Shown: piece by piece, positions 10,314-21,104 of the stretch | Layout of the letters: the number at the start of each line of letters is the position of its first letter | How positions within the stretch are numbered: position 1 is the stretch's first letter | Source: Silene conica | Taxonomy: Eukaryota; Streptophyta; Magnoliopsida; Caryophyllales; Caryophyllaceae | Direction of reading: 5' to 3' | NCBI GenBank assembly: GCA_029255685.2 | Contig: CM055318.2 | Coordinates: 18,233,001-18,297,000, forward strand | Length of the DNA: 64,000 nucleotides | Translations under genes and position numbers: made by a program | The notes under the pieces: model-generated | Told to the model about the DNA's origin: nothing | What the model saw: only the letters and a program-made list of their open reading frames with translations | Database searches by the model: none

Positions 10314-12050
10314 TTGAACTATTATAGATTAGGTTTGCGAGTCTAGTCTTTAAACCAGTTTTGCGAGGTTGATTTGTGTGTGTTTCGTAGTTCGACCTTT
10401 GCGAGGGAAGAGTGAGGATTATACGTTTTATCCGGTTAATATTAATTCAAGATAACAAACAACAACTTACAATCAGCCATACTTCATCCACGATCTTACA
10501 TACATTCATAAGTCATTCATTCAGCATCATACAATCTGTTCGTTCCACTACAAAATTCACGTCGTTTACTGACGGAAAATAACCGTCAGAAACAACTAAA
10601 ATCCGTCAGGAATCAGCATTCCTGACGGAAAATCCGTCACAAAATTCTGTCACTAATATTCGTCACTCAAAATGCAAGTACTGACGGAATTTCCGTCAGT
10701 TTTCTCTAATACTGAGTTACTGACGAACAGTGACGGATAATCCGTCAACAGAGGTCAAACTATAGTTTGACTTTAGTGACGGATTTTCCGTCGGTATTAT
10801 AAATTATTGACGGAATTTCCCTCAGTAAATCAAAATGCAATTTGACTTTACTGACGGAAATTCCGTCAGTAATATATAATACCGACGGAAAATCCGTCAC
10901 TAAAGTCAAACTATTATTTATAATACTCGTCTTTGATGAGAATAATATATAACATTATAAAATTTAAAGGAACGGACTACATACAATTTGTCTATTTGTC
11001 TATTAAAGATTAATACGGATGCGGGAGCAATGGAGCATTAGGATCCAATGAAAATAAAGTCGAAATGTGATCCAATTACGGATGAGCTTACGGTGGAGGC
11101 CCATGTAGAACAACCAGCCATACGGTCAGCCCATGAGGACGAGTAGAGCAATTCACACGGCCAAATCGTTGGCGTGCGTGTGATATCCAGTAGTAAGTAG
11201 AATTAGTTAGTTAGTTAGATAATAAAAGTAGGAAAGTATTGATTTTCCTAATACTAGTAGATTTGTAATCCTAGTCAAACTATGAGTTTATACTAGGAGT
11301 AGGATTCATACTCAAACTTCGAGTCTTAATCACACTTGGTGTAAGAGTTCTAGTTATCTTTAGATTAGGCATGTGCATACCCTATATAAGGGAATCCTGA
11401 ATTAGTTGTGTATTATACGGAGATTATTAAGAATTAATAAAGTTTCTTATTGAACTTTTATAGATTAGGTTTGCGAGTCTAGTCTTTAAACCAGTTTTGC
11501 GAGGTTGATTTGTGTGTGTTTCATAGTTCGACCTTTGCGAGGGAAGAGTGAGGATCATACGTTTTATCCGGTTACAATATTAATTCAAGATAACAAACAA
11601 CAACTTACAATCAGCCATACTTCATCCACGATCTTACATACATTCATAAGTCATTCATTCAGCATCATACAATCTGTTCGTTCCACTACAAAATTCACGT
11701 CGTTTACTGACGGAAAATAACCGTCAGAAACAGCTAAAATCCGTCAGGAAATAGCATTCCTGACGAAAAATCCGTCACAAAATTCTGTCACTAATATTCG
11801 TCACTCAAAATGCAAGTACTGACGGAATTTCCGTCAGTTTTCTCTGATACTGACGGACAGTGACGGATAATCCGTCAACAGGGGTCAAACTATAGTTTGA
11901 CTTTAGTGACGGATTTTCCGTCGGTATTATAAATTATTGACGGAATTTCCCTCAGTAAATCAAAAATCAGTTTGACTTTACTGACGGAATTCCGTCAGTA
12001 ATATATAATACCGATGGAAAATCCGTCACTAAAGTCAAACTGTTATTTGA
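10314..12050. repeat. Direct duplication, about 600 bp, carrying CACTA-type termini
   Basis: 10314-10915 and 11448-12050 are nearly identical (a few substitutions and 1-2-bp indels). Each copy has about 230 bp of AT-rich sequence, then 'CACTACAAAATTCACGTCG' (10546 and 11684), then many 'TGACGGAAAATCCGTCA'-like palindromic words. CACTACAA is the canonical CACTA (En/Spm) terminus and the palindromes are its subterminal transposase sites. The stretch between them (10916-11447) has a TATA-like box (CTATATAAGG, 11382) and AATAAAG near 11437, so the duplicated part may belong to an LTR of a decayed retroelement into which the CACTA inserted. Confidence 0.65.
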
Positions 12051-12456
12051 CTTTACCGACGGCAATTCCGTCAGTAATTTATAATACTGGCGGAAAATCC
12101 GTCACTAAAGTCAAATAGCAGTTTGACTTTCCTGACGTAAATTGTACCATTGTGGCTGGAAACAGCAGCCTGCTGTCTAGCCACAATGTTATCGAAACAT
12201 TGTTTTTTATATTTCTTAATTCATTATCAAAACCTACAACAAACAAACACAATCGTCGACCGCAAAGCGGGAATCCATTTTCCACATCAGCCGCGTAGCA
12301 GGAATCCAAATGTACTTCAGAAATAAAGTCAAATAACATACAATTCTCCATAATTAGTTTAAAGTACCACACACTAGCATGATCAAATCTTTAGCTACAT
12401 ACTAACATAAACTAACACCAACTAGCTAGCTAACATGAAACCTACCATAAATTAAC

Positions 12457-12883
12457 CTAGGGCGTTACACCACCGTCGCCTCCAAAACCAAATTCATCGT
12501 CTGGAGGGTTATCTTTGCTGTGAGGAGGGGGAAACCTGGACAGTTGGGCGGGGGCAAATGTGCTTGCATCTGTGCCCACATCTCAGCCATGCGCTGTTCC
12601 ATATCCTTTTTGTTATTGTGGACTTGTTGCTCAACAGCCTCTCTTGCAGCGCGTTCCTTACCCAGCTCATGTTGAAGGCGATTGTTGTGAGATGCATACC
12701 GAGTGAACTCAGTAGGTGTGTAGGGGCAGGATCGACGACCTTTGTTGCCTGGAGGCTCGTACCAAAATGTTGGCCCTATCGAACCGGTGCCGAACATTCT
12801 GAACTTCTCGTCAAAACCGTCAACAGCCTCGTAAAAGTCTTCATACTCGTCTCGAGGCTCTCCATTTAGAGTGGGTTGAGAAA
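12457..12883 (-). pseudogene. CACTA ORF1, 3' part (C-terminal coiled coil), left of the Helitron
   Basis: This is the continuation of the ORF1 exon that the Helitron cut. From 12883 downward it reads ISQPTLNGEPRDEYEDF, then a family-typical linker (FGTGSIGPTFWY) and a coiled coil (RLQHELGKERAAREAVEQQ). A single-base shift in the C-rich tract near 12535 separates this from the natural tail, which reads PPDDEFGFGGDGGVTP and stops at 12459-12457. Plant CACTA ORF1 proteins (Transposase_24/Ptta type) bind the subterminal repeats and assist the TNP2 transposase. Confidence 0.8.
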
Positions 12884-13229
12884 TCTAAAAATTCTTATTA
12901 AAAGGCTAAGCTAAAATGTTAAATAAAAGTCGTGTCATAAAAAAAAAGCCACGTGGGATTCTTAAAAAGCCAATTTGCAAATGTTTAATTCCATGTCAAC
13001 AATTGAACACGTCAACAACCGAACACAAATTTAGGTAATTCCACGTCAACACTTGAACTCCTCCACACTCGAACACGAGTTGTTGTACATACACATAGTT
13101 TGGTTTCTTCCCCTGCATCTTCTTTGTCCCAAACCAAAGACACCATTGTTAATGCCATTTCTTAATCCGGTCTTCTTTCCTTTTTGAGAACTCATCTTCT
13201 TTCAGCCTTTAACACCTCTTTACACAGCC

Positions 13230-13418
13230 TGTAGAGAAGGTAATTTCAATATTGTTTAATTGATAAATTACGTTTACAGTGGCAGCCATATTTATACATA
13301 GAGATATGCAACCTAACTGATATAGGATTCTCCATATAGTTTGTACTTGAGTTGGAGACTACATCAATTCAGATAGCAAAGACTACATACGAGGATAATG
13401 TTAATTATTCACTTAACA
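13230..13418 (-). repeat. Copia 3' LTR
   Basis: 189 bp, TG...CA boundaries on the plus strand. The end of the polyprotein frame (stop at 13409-13411) runs 10 bases into it. Confidence 0.95.
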
Positions 13419-15012
13419 TCCCCCCGTAAGATGGACTGCCGGGAGTGAAGTCCAATCTTTGACATCAACATAGTGAACCGAGGCCGCGGAAGAGACTTGG
13501 TAAGAGCGTCAGCTAATTGATCATCATTTGCAACAGGAACAACACGAAGGCAGCCAGACTGAACCTTTTCACGGATGAAGTGATAATCGAGAGCAAGGTG
13601 TTTCATGCGAGAATGAAACACCGGATTAGCACTGAGATTCGTAGCTCCGAGGTTGTCACAGTAAATAGACGGGGTAGCTGGAAGTGCGACTTTCAGCTCA
13701 CTGAGAAGATTAATTAGCCAGGTAAGCTCAGCAGAGGCGTTGGCAACTGACCTGTATTCAGCTTCGGTTGAGGAACGCGACACTGATCTCTGTTTTTTGG
13801 AGCTCCAAGAGATGGGATTTCGACCCAAGTAGACAATGTAAGCGCCAGTGGAGGTTAAGTCAGCGTCATTATCGCCCCAAGCAGCGTCGGAATAGGCATG
13901 GAGACTGAGGGGGGAGTGGCGTGATATAGTAATACCATGAGAGGGTGTGCCGGCTAGATACCTGAGTAACCGCTTCAGCGCATTCCAATGATAAACAGTG
14001 GGACTGTGCATGAATTGTGACAGTTTATTAACCGCAAACGCAATATCCGGGCGAGTTAAGGAGAGGTACTGCAGGCTCCCTAAGAGTGCGCGGTATTCGG
14101 TGGGGTTATCAAAGAGTGGACTGTCACAGAGAGTGAGTTTTGTAGCCGAGTCCAGAGGGGTGGTTGCGGGCTTAGAATCCTGCATCTTTGCACGGGTCAA
14201 TATATCAGAGGTGTATTTATGCTGATTCAGAAAAATACCTTGCTTGCATGGTTGAACCTCAACTCCGAGAAAGTAGGACAGGGTTCCCAAGTCTTTTAAA
14301 GAGAATCGGGCAGAGAGAGTGGCAATAAAGTCTCGAACACCCGCTTCGGAGGAACCTGTCACAATGATATCGTCAACATAGACGAGAACAAATATAGTAT
14401 GAGTGCCGTGATATAAGAAGAGCGAGGTATCTGAGATAGCGTTGGTGAAGCCGTGGCGAAGAAGATGAGCGCGAAGCTCATTGTACCAGGCCCGCGGGGC
14501 TTGTTTCAGGCCATAGATGGCTTTCCGTAGTAGACACACATGATTGGGTTTGGTCGGATCAATGAACCCAGGAGGTTGGGCCATAAAGACCGAGTCGGTG
14601 AGGGTTCCCTGTAAGAAGGCGTCATTAATGTCTAACTGACGAAGCGGCCAATCATTGGTGATAGCAAGACTGAGCAAGAGTCGCACTGTGGCGGGTTTGA
14701 TAACCGGGCTAAAGGTTTCCGTATAGTCAATACCGGGCCTTTGGTGAAAGCCTTTGGCGACTAAGCGGGCTTTGTGTTTGTGGATGGATCCATCGGGGTT
14801 GAATTTGGTGCGAAAGACCCATTTGCAACCAACTATATTTTGGGTTGGGGAGGGAGGCACGAGGGTCCAGGTACCGTTATTTTGAAGGGCATTGAACTGC
14901 TCATCCATGGCATGACGCCAGGTAGGATCAATTAGAGCTTGTTTTACGGTGCGCGGTTCGGTCGGAAGGAGGTGGGCACTGAGGTTTAACTTATCAATGG
15001 GTTTAAAAATAT
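13409..15012 (-). CDS. Copia pol, 3' half: reverse transcriptase and RNase H
   Basis: This copies the element's RNA into DNA and removes the RNA strand, in cytoplasmic virus-like particles. The frame is open from about 15012 down to the stop at 13409. It shows the Copia RT signature (NIVGCKWVFRTKFNPDGSI, LDINDAFLQG), the catalytic YVDD box in VLVYVDDIIVTGS, and the RNase H region (YSDAAWGDN, SSTEAEYRSVA, then HLALDYHFIRE). It is not a separate gene: it continues the gag-pol frame that is broken at a G run at 15053-15060, so it would normally be made as part of one polyprotein. Confidence 0.93.
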
Positions 15013-17478
15013 TATGAGAGGCTCTTGTGGCGTGGGGATGTGGCCTGGGTGGTGGGGGGGAGGTGGGGCTGGTGACTGTGGGGAAGGGTGGGGCTGGTTC
15101 GTGGCAGAGGAGAGGGCAGGGGACGTAGGAGGAGACTCGGGGACGGGAGAGGGGTCAGGTGGTGGGGGAGCTGGGTGTGTAGTAGTTGGGGGAGGTGGCT
15201 GCGTAGGAGGGAGAGTAAGAAGGGGAATGGTAATGCTACACCATTCGTCTGATGTGGGCAGCGACACAGAGGTGGGTGGTTTTGTTTGGGAGAACGGATA
15301 GGTGGTATCAACAAACTTAACATGCCGCGAACTATAGACTCGGTGGGTAGTTGGGTCTAGGCATAGGTAGGAGTGTTGAGACGGAGAGTAACCGACAAAG
15401 ACACAAGCAATGGATCGAGCCTCAAGTTTGTGATGAGTGTAGGGTCTAAGCCAGGGAAAGCAAAGACTTCCAAAATTTTTGAAGTTTTGATATTTGGGTG
15501 GGGAATTAAATAGTCGATTGTAGGGGGAGGTGTTGTTTAAAGTGGGAGTGGGCATTCTATTTATTAAGTAGACTGCCGTTTGGAAAGCAAAGGGCCAAAA
15601 TTCAAGTGGCATTGAAGCGTGCGAGAGAAGCGCAAGACCGGTATCTACAATGTGACGATGTCGCCGTTCCGCAAAGCCATTGTGTTCTGGGGTGTGAGGA
15701 GGAGAGGTGAGGTGTTGAATACCGAAGTTTGCAAGATCAGTTTTGAGTTTTTCGAATTCACCACCGTTATCGGAATAAAAAGTAAGGATTGGACGGGAGA
15801 ATTGTTTTTCTACTAGAGATTTAAAGGTCAAAAAGGTTTGATGTGTATCGGACTTCTTTTTAAGCGGAAATAACCAAGTAAATTTAGTGAAATGATCAAT
15901 AAAAATGACATAGTATTTGAATTCCTGAGTTGAATATATGGGAGATGACCATAAGTCACTAAAAATAATTTCGAGGGGAAATCGTGAGACAAGGGACGAC
16001 ACATCAAAGGGCAATTTGTGACTTTTATAAATTGAACACGATTTGCAATTTTCATTAGTAATAGAATGCTTATTAGGTAAGCTAGAAACAATGGATTTTA
16101 AAATTGAAAAATGCGGATGTCCAAAACGATGATGGAGATCCGTATTGGTCAGGGCAGTAGAGTTGGCTTGCGGAGGAGGCGACAGCCAGTAGTAGACACC
16201 ATCTCGGGCTTGGCCCGTGAACAGCTTCAATCCCGAATTAAGGTCCTTCACAACAAAAGAGTGAGACAAAAAGTCAATAGATACGTTATTGTCAGCACAA
16301 AATTTTGAGACGGAGATAATGTTTTTATGCATTAAAGGAACATGAAAGACATTGTTTAAGTGAAAGGAGGAAAGAAGAGTGGAACCAGTGTGATGAATGG
16401 GGAGGCCGGATCCGTCACCTATGACAATTTCGTCTGTGCCGTCGTAAGGGTAGTGTAGGGCGAGATTGTCAAGGTCGGAGGTAACATGGTGAGAGGCACC
16501 ACTGTCTAGCAACCAAGGGGAGGGAGGGGACTGGGGGAGGAGGGTCGTCGGGTGAGCTTGGGCGGCAGATGAAGAGGCAGCGGAGGTGGTGGTGGGAGCA
16601 GGGGAGCGCGTGTAAGGAGGGACACGAATGTCAGGGTAAAGAGCCTTAAATATGGGACAATACGAGAGGGTATGACCTTGGGTATGACACCATTGACACT
16701 TGCCTTTGAAGGGGTTTTTCGGGTTTTGGTTTGGGGTGTTAGACTGTGGTTGGGTGCGAGTAGAAGAGGTGGCAGCGGAGTGATGACGGGCATAGGTGGA
16801 ATGTGCAACGGCAGGGAAGGAGGGAGAAGGACGTGAGTCAGTTTGGGAGAGACGGAGTTCCTGGTGGATGAGTTTTTCAAGGAGTTCGGGGAATAGTATT
16901 GGAGTATCACGGGCATTTACCGCATCAATAACAGGCTGGTAAGACGAGTCCAACCCGTCAATGACTTGGTCCGTGACATCCTCGTTGGGTATGAGGGTTC
17001 CTAGAAGGGCTAGTTCGTCAACGATGGTCTTAATTTTGGTCATGTAGTCGGTAATTGAAAGTGTGCCTTTTGTTATGTTTTTGAGTTTGTGACGTAACTG
17101 TTTAATGTGGCCACGGGATGGGTTAGCATAGGAGGCCGCGAGGGTATCCCATGCTTCACGGGTAGTGGCGGTTCTATTGAGAAGGGGACTGAGGGCTGAG
17201 GTAAGGGTGCTAGCCACAGCGCTAAACAAAAGCTTGTCTTGCCGAAACCAAGTATTGTACGCCGGATTCGGGGATATTTTATCATTAGTCGTGATAGTGG
17301 TTGGAGGGGGTTCAGTACCATCAATGTAGGAGGATAGTCCGTAACCAGTGAATAGCGATTCAAGTTGAAGCCGCCATTGACGATAGTTAGAGCCATCAAA
17401 TTTTGCGATGGAGTGAACATTGAGAAGGATGAGAGGTTTGAGGGGCTCATCCGTGTTGGGGAGGGTAGAGCTCGACAT
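14986..17478 (-). CDS. Copia gag-pol, 5' part: Gag, protease, integrase
   Basis: Start chosen at the ATG at 17478 (MSSSTLPNTDEPL), 65 bp inside the primer-binding site; the open frame reaches further but into the LTR. Domains in order, residues from this Met: Gag core (about 20-215), CCHC knuckle CQWCHTQGHTLSYC (about 261-274), aspartic protease WLLDSGASHHVT (DSGA near 325), pre-integrase zinc region (HHRFGHPHF ... CKSC), and the integrase core with Asp in FSDLWSSP (about 508), Asp in YSDNGGEF (about 570) and Glu in NGFAERRH (about 604). A Pro-rich linker follows. The frame then runs out at 14986 because a G tract (15053-15060) is one base off, separating it from RT-RNase H. Given the identical LTRs this could be a recent mutation or a base-call error. 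Confidence 0.92.
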   Translation of the reverse strand: MSSSTLPNTDEPLKPLILLNVHSIAKFDGSNYRQWRLQLESLFTGYGLSSYIDGTEPPPTTITTNDKISPNPAYNTWFRQDKLLFSAVASTLTSALSPLLNRTATTREAWDTLAASYANPSRGHIKQLRHKLKNITKGTLSITDYMTKIKTIVDELALLGTLIPNEDVTDQVIDGLDSSYQPVIDAVNARDTPILFPELLEKLIHQELRLSQTDSRPSPSFPAVAHSTYARHHSAATSSTRTQPQSNTPNQNPKNPFKGKCQWCHTQGHTLSYCPIFKALYPDIRVPPYTRSPAPTTTSAASSSAAQAHPTTLLPQSPPSPWLLDSGASHHVTSDLDNLALHYPYDGTDEIVIGDGSGLPIHHTGSTLLSSFHLNNVFHVPLMHKNIISVSKFCADNNVSIDFLSHSFVVKDLNSGLKLFTGQARDGVYYWLSPPPQANSTALTNTDLHHRFGHPHFSILKSIVSSLPNKHSITNENCKSCSIYKSHKLPFDVSSLVSRFPLEIIFSDLWSSPIYSTQEFKYYVIFIDHFTKFTWLFPLKKKSDTHQTFLTFKSLVEKQFSRPILTFYSDNGGEFEKLKTDLANFGIQHLTSPPHTPEHNGFAERRHRHIVDTGLALLSHASMPLEFWPFAFQTAVYLINRMPTPTLNNTSPYNRLFNSPPKYQNFKNFGSLCFPWLRPYTHHKLEARSIACVFVGYSPSQHSYLCLDPTTHRVYSSRHVKFVDTTYPFSQTKPPTSVSLPTSDEWCSITIPLLTLPPTQPPPPTTTHPAPPPPDPSPVPESPPTSPALSSATNQPHPSPQSPAPPPPHHPGHIPTPQEPLIIFLNPLIS

Positions 17479-17542
17479 TGGAGCAGGAAAATAAATTGTG
17501 AGATAGAGTTTTAGAGTTGTGGGAGAGGATGAAACCTGTCTC

Positions 17543-17551
17543 CTGATACCA
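17543..17551 (-). promoter_or_regulatory. Copia tRNA primer-binding site
   Basis: On the minus strand, 'TGGTATCAG' directly follows the 5' LTR; it complements the 3' end of initiator-Met tRNA, the usual Copia primer. Confidence 0.85.
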
Positions 17552-17740
17552 TGTAGAGAAGGTAATTTCAATATTGTTTAATTGATAAATTACGTTTACA
17601 GTGGCAGCCATATTTATACATAGAGATATGCAACCTAACTGATATAGGATTCTCCATATAGTTTGTACTTGAGTTGGAGACTACATCAATTCAGATAGCA
17701 AAGACTACATACGAGGATAATGTTAATTATTCACTTAACA
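17552..17740 (-). repeat. Copia 5' LTR
   Basis: 189 bp, by eye identical to the LTR at 13230-13418. It should hold the promoter for the element's RNA. Confidence 0.95.
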
Positions 17741-17935
17741 CAGCCTTCGAGAACAACATCAGCTCCGCCTTCCTCCATGGTTTGTGTACGTTTAAATTTT
17801 AGTGGAACTTGTCATTTCTTAATCCCGTCTTGTTTCCTTTTTGAGAACTCTTCTTCTTTCAGCCACTAACACCTCTCTACACAACCTTCGAGAACAACAT
17901 CAGCTCCGCCTTCCTCCATGCTTTGTGTACGTGAG

Positions 17936-19900
17936 CTTCCTCCATGCTTTGTGTACGTTTTTAATTTAGTGTAACTTTTAAAATTCCCTTTTTACGGTAT
18001 TAAATAATACATTTATGACAATCAATTGACTTCTTTTTGCCTCCCAAAGTAATCTGAATCCTATTTGGAACTTTAATTTTGGTTCTTGGGATTAAATTGT
18101 GTCTACATATGAGTTAATTGTGACCTTCATTGTGTTTTTTCGTATTTGTAACTTCGATTTGCTCTATTTGAATTCAATTGTGCCAACATATGATTTAATT
18201 GTGGGTGAGTCCTTTCATGAATATATGCTTCATTCTTACTTTAGTATTTTGTAGGAAATCAATTATAAGTGGCGTCACTAAATTGAATTGGCAGTTTATG
18301 GGTCTGTGATTTTTTCCCTAGCTTGTATTTGAATGTTAGATGTCAACTCATTGATTTGCTCTATTGTGCAGTTGGAAGATCAGTAGCTAAATTGTAATAC
18401 TTTGTAGGATGATTAATTAAATTCCAGCAACAGCCATGTAAGTTCGTATTCAACATTAATCTATCTTACTCTGTGTTCTGCAACTTTGATTTTTTGAATA
18501 AATGTATCGGCTATTATGCTGTATTGTAGTGGTGTTTTTTGGGTTTCTAATATGGAATTCTGTTTTCATATTAGAGATTCACTCTAGGATTCAACGGGTA
18601 AATACTTGTGATTATTGTAGTTTTAGGATTCATTAGAACTAGCTAATAGTATAATATAGGTTGGTGCCAAAGCTTATTTCAAGTGAAATGTCTCTACTCA
18701 CATTTTATTGGTTGAGAATGTTGGGTAATCTTTAAGGTGTTCAATCTGGCTACACCAATACTTTATGCCCTCTTTTCAATGTTTAAGCAGTTTTGATATT
18801 TCCCTGTTTTGAAGTACAACCGAGATAAACAACGTAGCATGTATTTCCGAATTGAATAAAAGGCATTAAAGAGGTCGTAAAGTATTGGTGTAGCGAACTT
18901 TGGTTCCCGGTTGCCTTATAGTTTGATCCGTAGGGGCTTCGCTCTAACTGAGGGTATTGCATTCTTCACTGGATGTTACTATTTCGTAAAACAGTTTCTT
19001 ACCATCTGATAGATACTTTCTTTGAGATTCATCATCTGTGTATTACTCAAAGCTGTGTTAAAACTAAAAAAATATAACATACTTTCTTTTCTTCCTTCTT
19101 GACTTTAATTGTCTTTTAACAAGAGTCGCATAGTTGTACAAAATATTGGGTGCAAAGTCTTTTTGAGAATAAAGGCGGGAGTTGTTCTACTAAATAATAC
19201 AAAACCCATCAACAATGACACCGTACATTTGCAATTCAACTTTTTCATACAATGTGATTGGTTTTTTAATCAAAGATAAACAAATAAGTGAGTCGGGAAT
19301 TGGGATGAGGTAATCAACATACTCGTATACCTGCAGCAAACAGGTTTGACAACAAAATTGGGTATAAAAAAATTGACAAGGGCATTTATGCCAAACTTTG
19401 ATTACACGAAACTCATCATCAAAAAAGGTCAACAAGTTTGGAATTATGTAAAAGAGAGAGGAAAATCGAACATGTAGAAGTTGAGTATTTGAAAAAAAAT
19501 GCTGATTATATGAAGCCCCCATTTTGTTTTGTTGGGTACTAATTACTTGGTCTCACCATCTTTTCACTTGCACAGTTGTTTCACTAATTTTGGAGCTCAA
19601 TATCACATTTCACCATGGAAATCCATAGTATAAGTATAATGGGACTTAATCTATTTAAGAGGAGTACTGGAATGTAATTTGTAATTCTAACGATACCATA
19701 TCACAGGCGCTAAGCCTTTTAGAGAACAAAGGCAGGAGTTGTTCTACTAAATAACATAAGACGACATTCCCAGGAATAATAGAGCTTATCCCCAACATAA
19801 AGGTAAGGGTCATATTCAATTCGAGTCTGCTAACCTTGCCCTTGGATCTTTAATTTTAGGCCTAATTCCCGTTATTTGTTTAATTATGGTCTATTTTATA
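17936..19900. other. Helitron 5' interior, no gene recognised
   Basis: T-rich, intron-like sequence. It holds an inverted repeat (18750-18893, listed separately) and a 45-bp direct repeat around 'GGAGTTGTTCTACTAAATAA' (about 19160-19200 and 19715-19757). I could not support any exon. Confidence 0.5.
18750..18893. repeat. Imperfect 31-bp inverted repeat with 82-bp loop
   Basis: 'CTACACCAATACTTTATG...' (18750-18781) and 'CATTAAAGAGGTCGTAAAGT...' (18864-18893) are reverse complements apart from a few bases. The RNA could fold into a hairpin. It may be the ends of a tiny MITE or a stem in the Helitron leader. Confidence 0.55.
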
Positions 19901-19933
19901 GGTGTTTGTTGACTCTCATATACAAACACAAGC

Positions 19934-21090
19934 AACGAAGTCATGGACTGTAACCCCCGTAAGAGAGGGCGTCCACGCAATACAACAATTGTTGACAAAC
20001 CTGTTTCAAGTGTTAGTGTGCCTCAAGTGGGTTTCACTGCCAACATCAGTAACAATGGTAAAATTTCATGTACGCTATTCATTTGCATTTTGAGTTGGTT
20101 CTGTACGACCTTTACATACCACAGTTTCACATGCCGAATCACCAAAAAGAAGCAGTACAACGCACATTAAGCACTTGAACAAGTGTATCCCATATTTTGC
20201 CATCAACTACTTCGTACTAATTTACATATTAACCAACTAAAACGCTTTTGTCTATGCAATTAGCTTTATGTCTGCAAAAAAATTAGTTATGCAGTTAACA
20301 TGATTTTGGTTAGACTCCATCCTTTCCTCGAGGCTTATAGCGAGAGGTACCAGTAGATGTCATCTCTGGCTTCCTGGCTAATTTCTTCTCGAGCTTTTTG
20401 AGGAACGACACTAATTTATCGGGGACAAGCCAGTTATGTACCATCTACAGAGGAGAAAAACAAAGCTCTAACACTTTATGAACATCCCCATAGTATAGTT
20501 TATAATAGCTATAAGGGACGTCATTCCAATTGTGCATCTTTTGCCCTCCTTCTAAATTTGTTGTACATCGTTCCAACGGTAAACCATTTGTTCTTATTAA
20601 CGTCTTTATTTCCGCAGGCTTCACTGTTGACAACATGGACATTGAGCCAACCGCATCTCCGAAATAGGGGAATTCAATAGGTACCTCAGAACAGTCTCCC
20701 TTGATAGGATTAGTTGACAGATGTGTGTCCACTTGCGTCCATCCAAATACCAACCCATGTAAGCCAAATAGAGGTAAAGAAGTCACAGATTGTAATCCCC
20801 ATAAGAGAGGACGACCACGCAAGGCAACAATTGTTGACAAACCTGTTTCAACGGGTAACTCAGAACCGCATCCCTTGATAGAATCCGTTGATAAATCTGA
20901 GTCCACTTGTGTCCATCCAAATACCAACCCATGTAACACAAACACAGGTAACGAAGTCATGGATTGTAATCCCCGTAAGAGAGGACGACCACGTAAGACA
21001 ACAATTGTTGACGAACCTGTTTCAAGTGTTACTGTGCCTCAAGTTGGTTTCACAACCAACATCAGTTACAATGGTAAAATTTCTCTGATT
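19934..21090 (+). pseudogene. AT-hook-coding repeat exons of the Helitron
   Basis: The same coding block occurs three times: 19943-20060, 20785-20860 and 20945-21075. Each reads like DCNPRKRGRPRK-TTIVD-PVS, and KRGRPRK is a classical AT-hook that binds the minor groove of A/T-rich DNA. The second and third copies sit in a 175-bp tandem repeat that also contains 'GTCCATCCAAATACCAACCC' twice. Each copy is preceded by an intron-like AG and followed by GGTAAAA-type donors, so they look like duplicated exons. They precede the Rep-helicase exons on the same strand and may be its N-terminus; no complete frame is left. Confidence 0.5.
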
Positions 21091-21104
21091 TGTTTACGTT
21101 TTGC

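Larger units (their letters stand above)
13230..17740 (-). mobile_element. Ty1/Copia LTR retrotransposon, 4511 bp, young
   Basis: Two 189-bp LTRs (13230-13418 and 17552-17740) start TGTAGAGAAGG and end CTTAACA on the plus strand and look identical base for base. The target duplication is CAGCC (13225-13229 and 17741-17745). The minus-strand primer-binding site 'TGGTATCAG' lies beside the right-hand LTR (17543-17551), matching initiator-Met tRNA. The polypurine tract 'ACGGGGGGA' lies beside the left-hand LTR (about 13420-13429). Order on the minus strand is Gag, protease, integrase, RT, RNase H, which is Copia order. It interrupts the Helitron 5' region, so it arrived after it or travelled inside it. 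Confidence 0.96.
13156..17935 (+). repeat. Two-unit tandem repeat of about 137 bp near the Helitron 5' end, interrupted by Copia
   Basis: Unit 1 is 13156-13229 joined to 17741-17812; unit 2 runs 17813 to about 17935. Both contain 'TTTCCTTTTTGAGAACTC', 'TCTTTCAGCC', 'CCTTCGAGAACAACATCAG' and 'CTCCGCCTTCCTCCATG', with a short third echo of 'TTCCTCCATGCTTTGTGTACG'. The Copia insertion lies within unit 1. The pyrimidine-rich words suggest a transcribed leader, but this is inference. Confidence 0.65.

Noticed and set aside
14989..16308. Plus-strand open frames opposite the Copia polyprotein
   Set aside because: They are antisense shadows of strongly biased codons (Pro-rich linker read as Gly/Trp/Val).
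20445..20960. A 171-codon minus-strand frame
   Set aside because: Its repeats mirror the plus-strand AT-hook repeats; the plus-strand reading carries the motifs.
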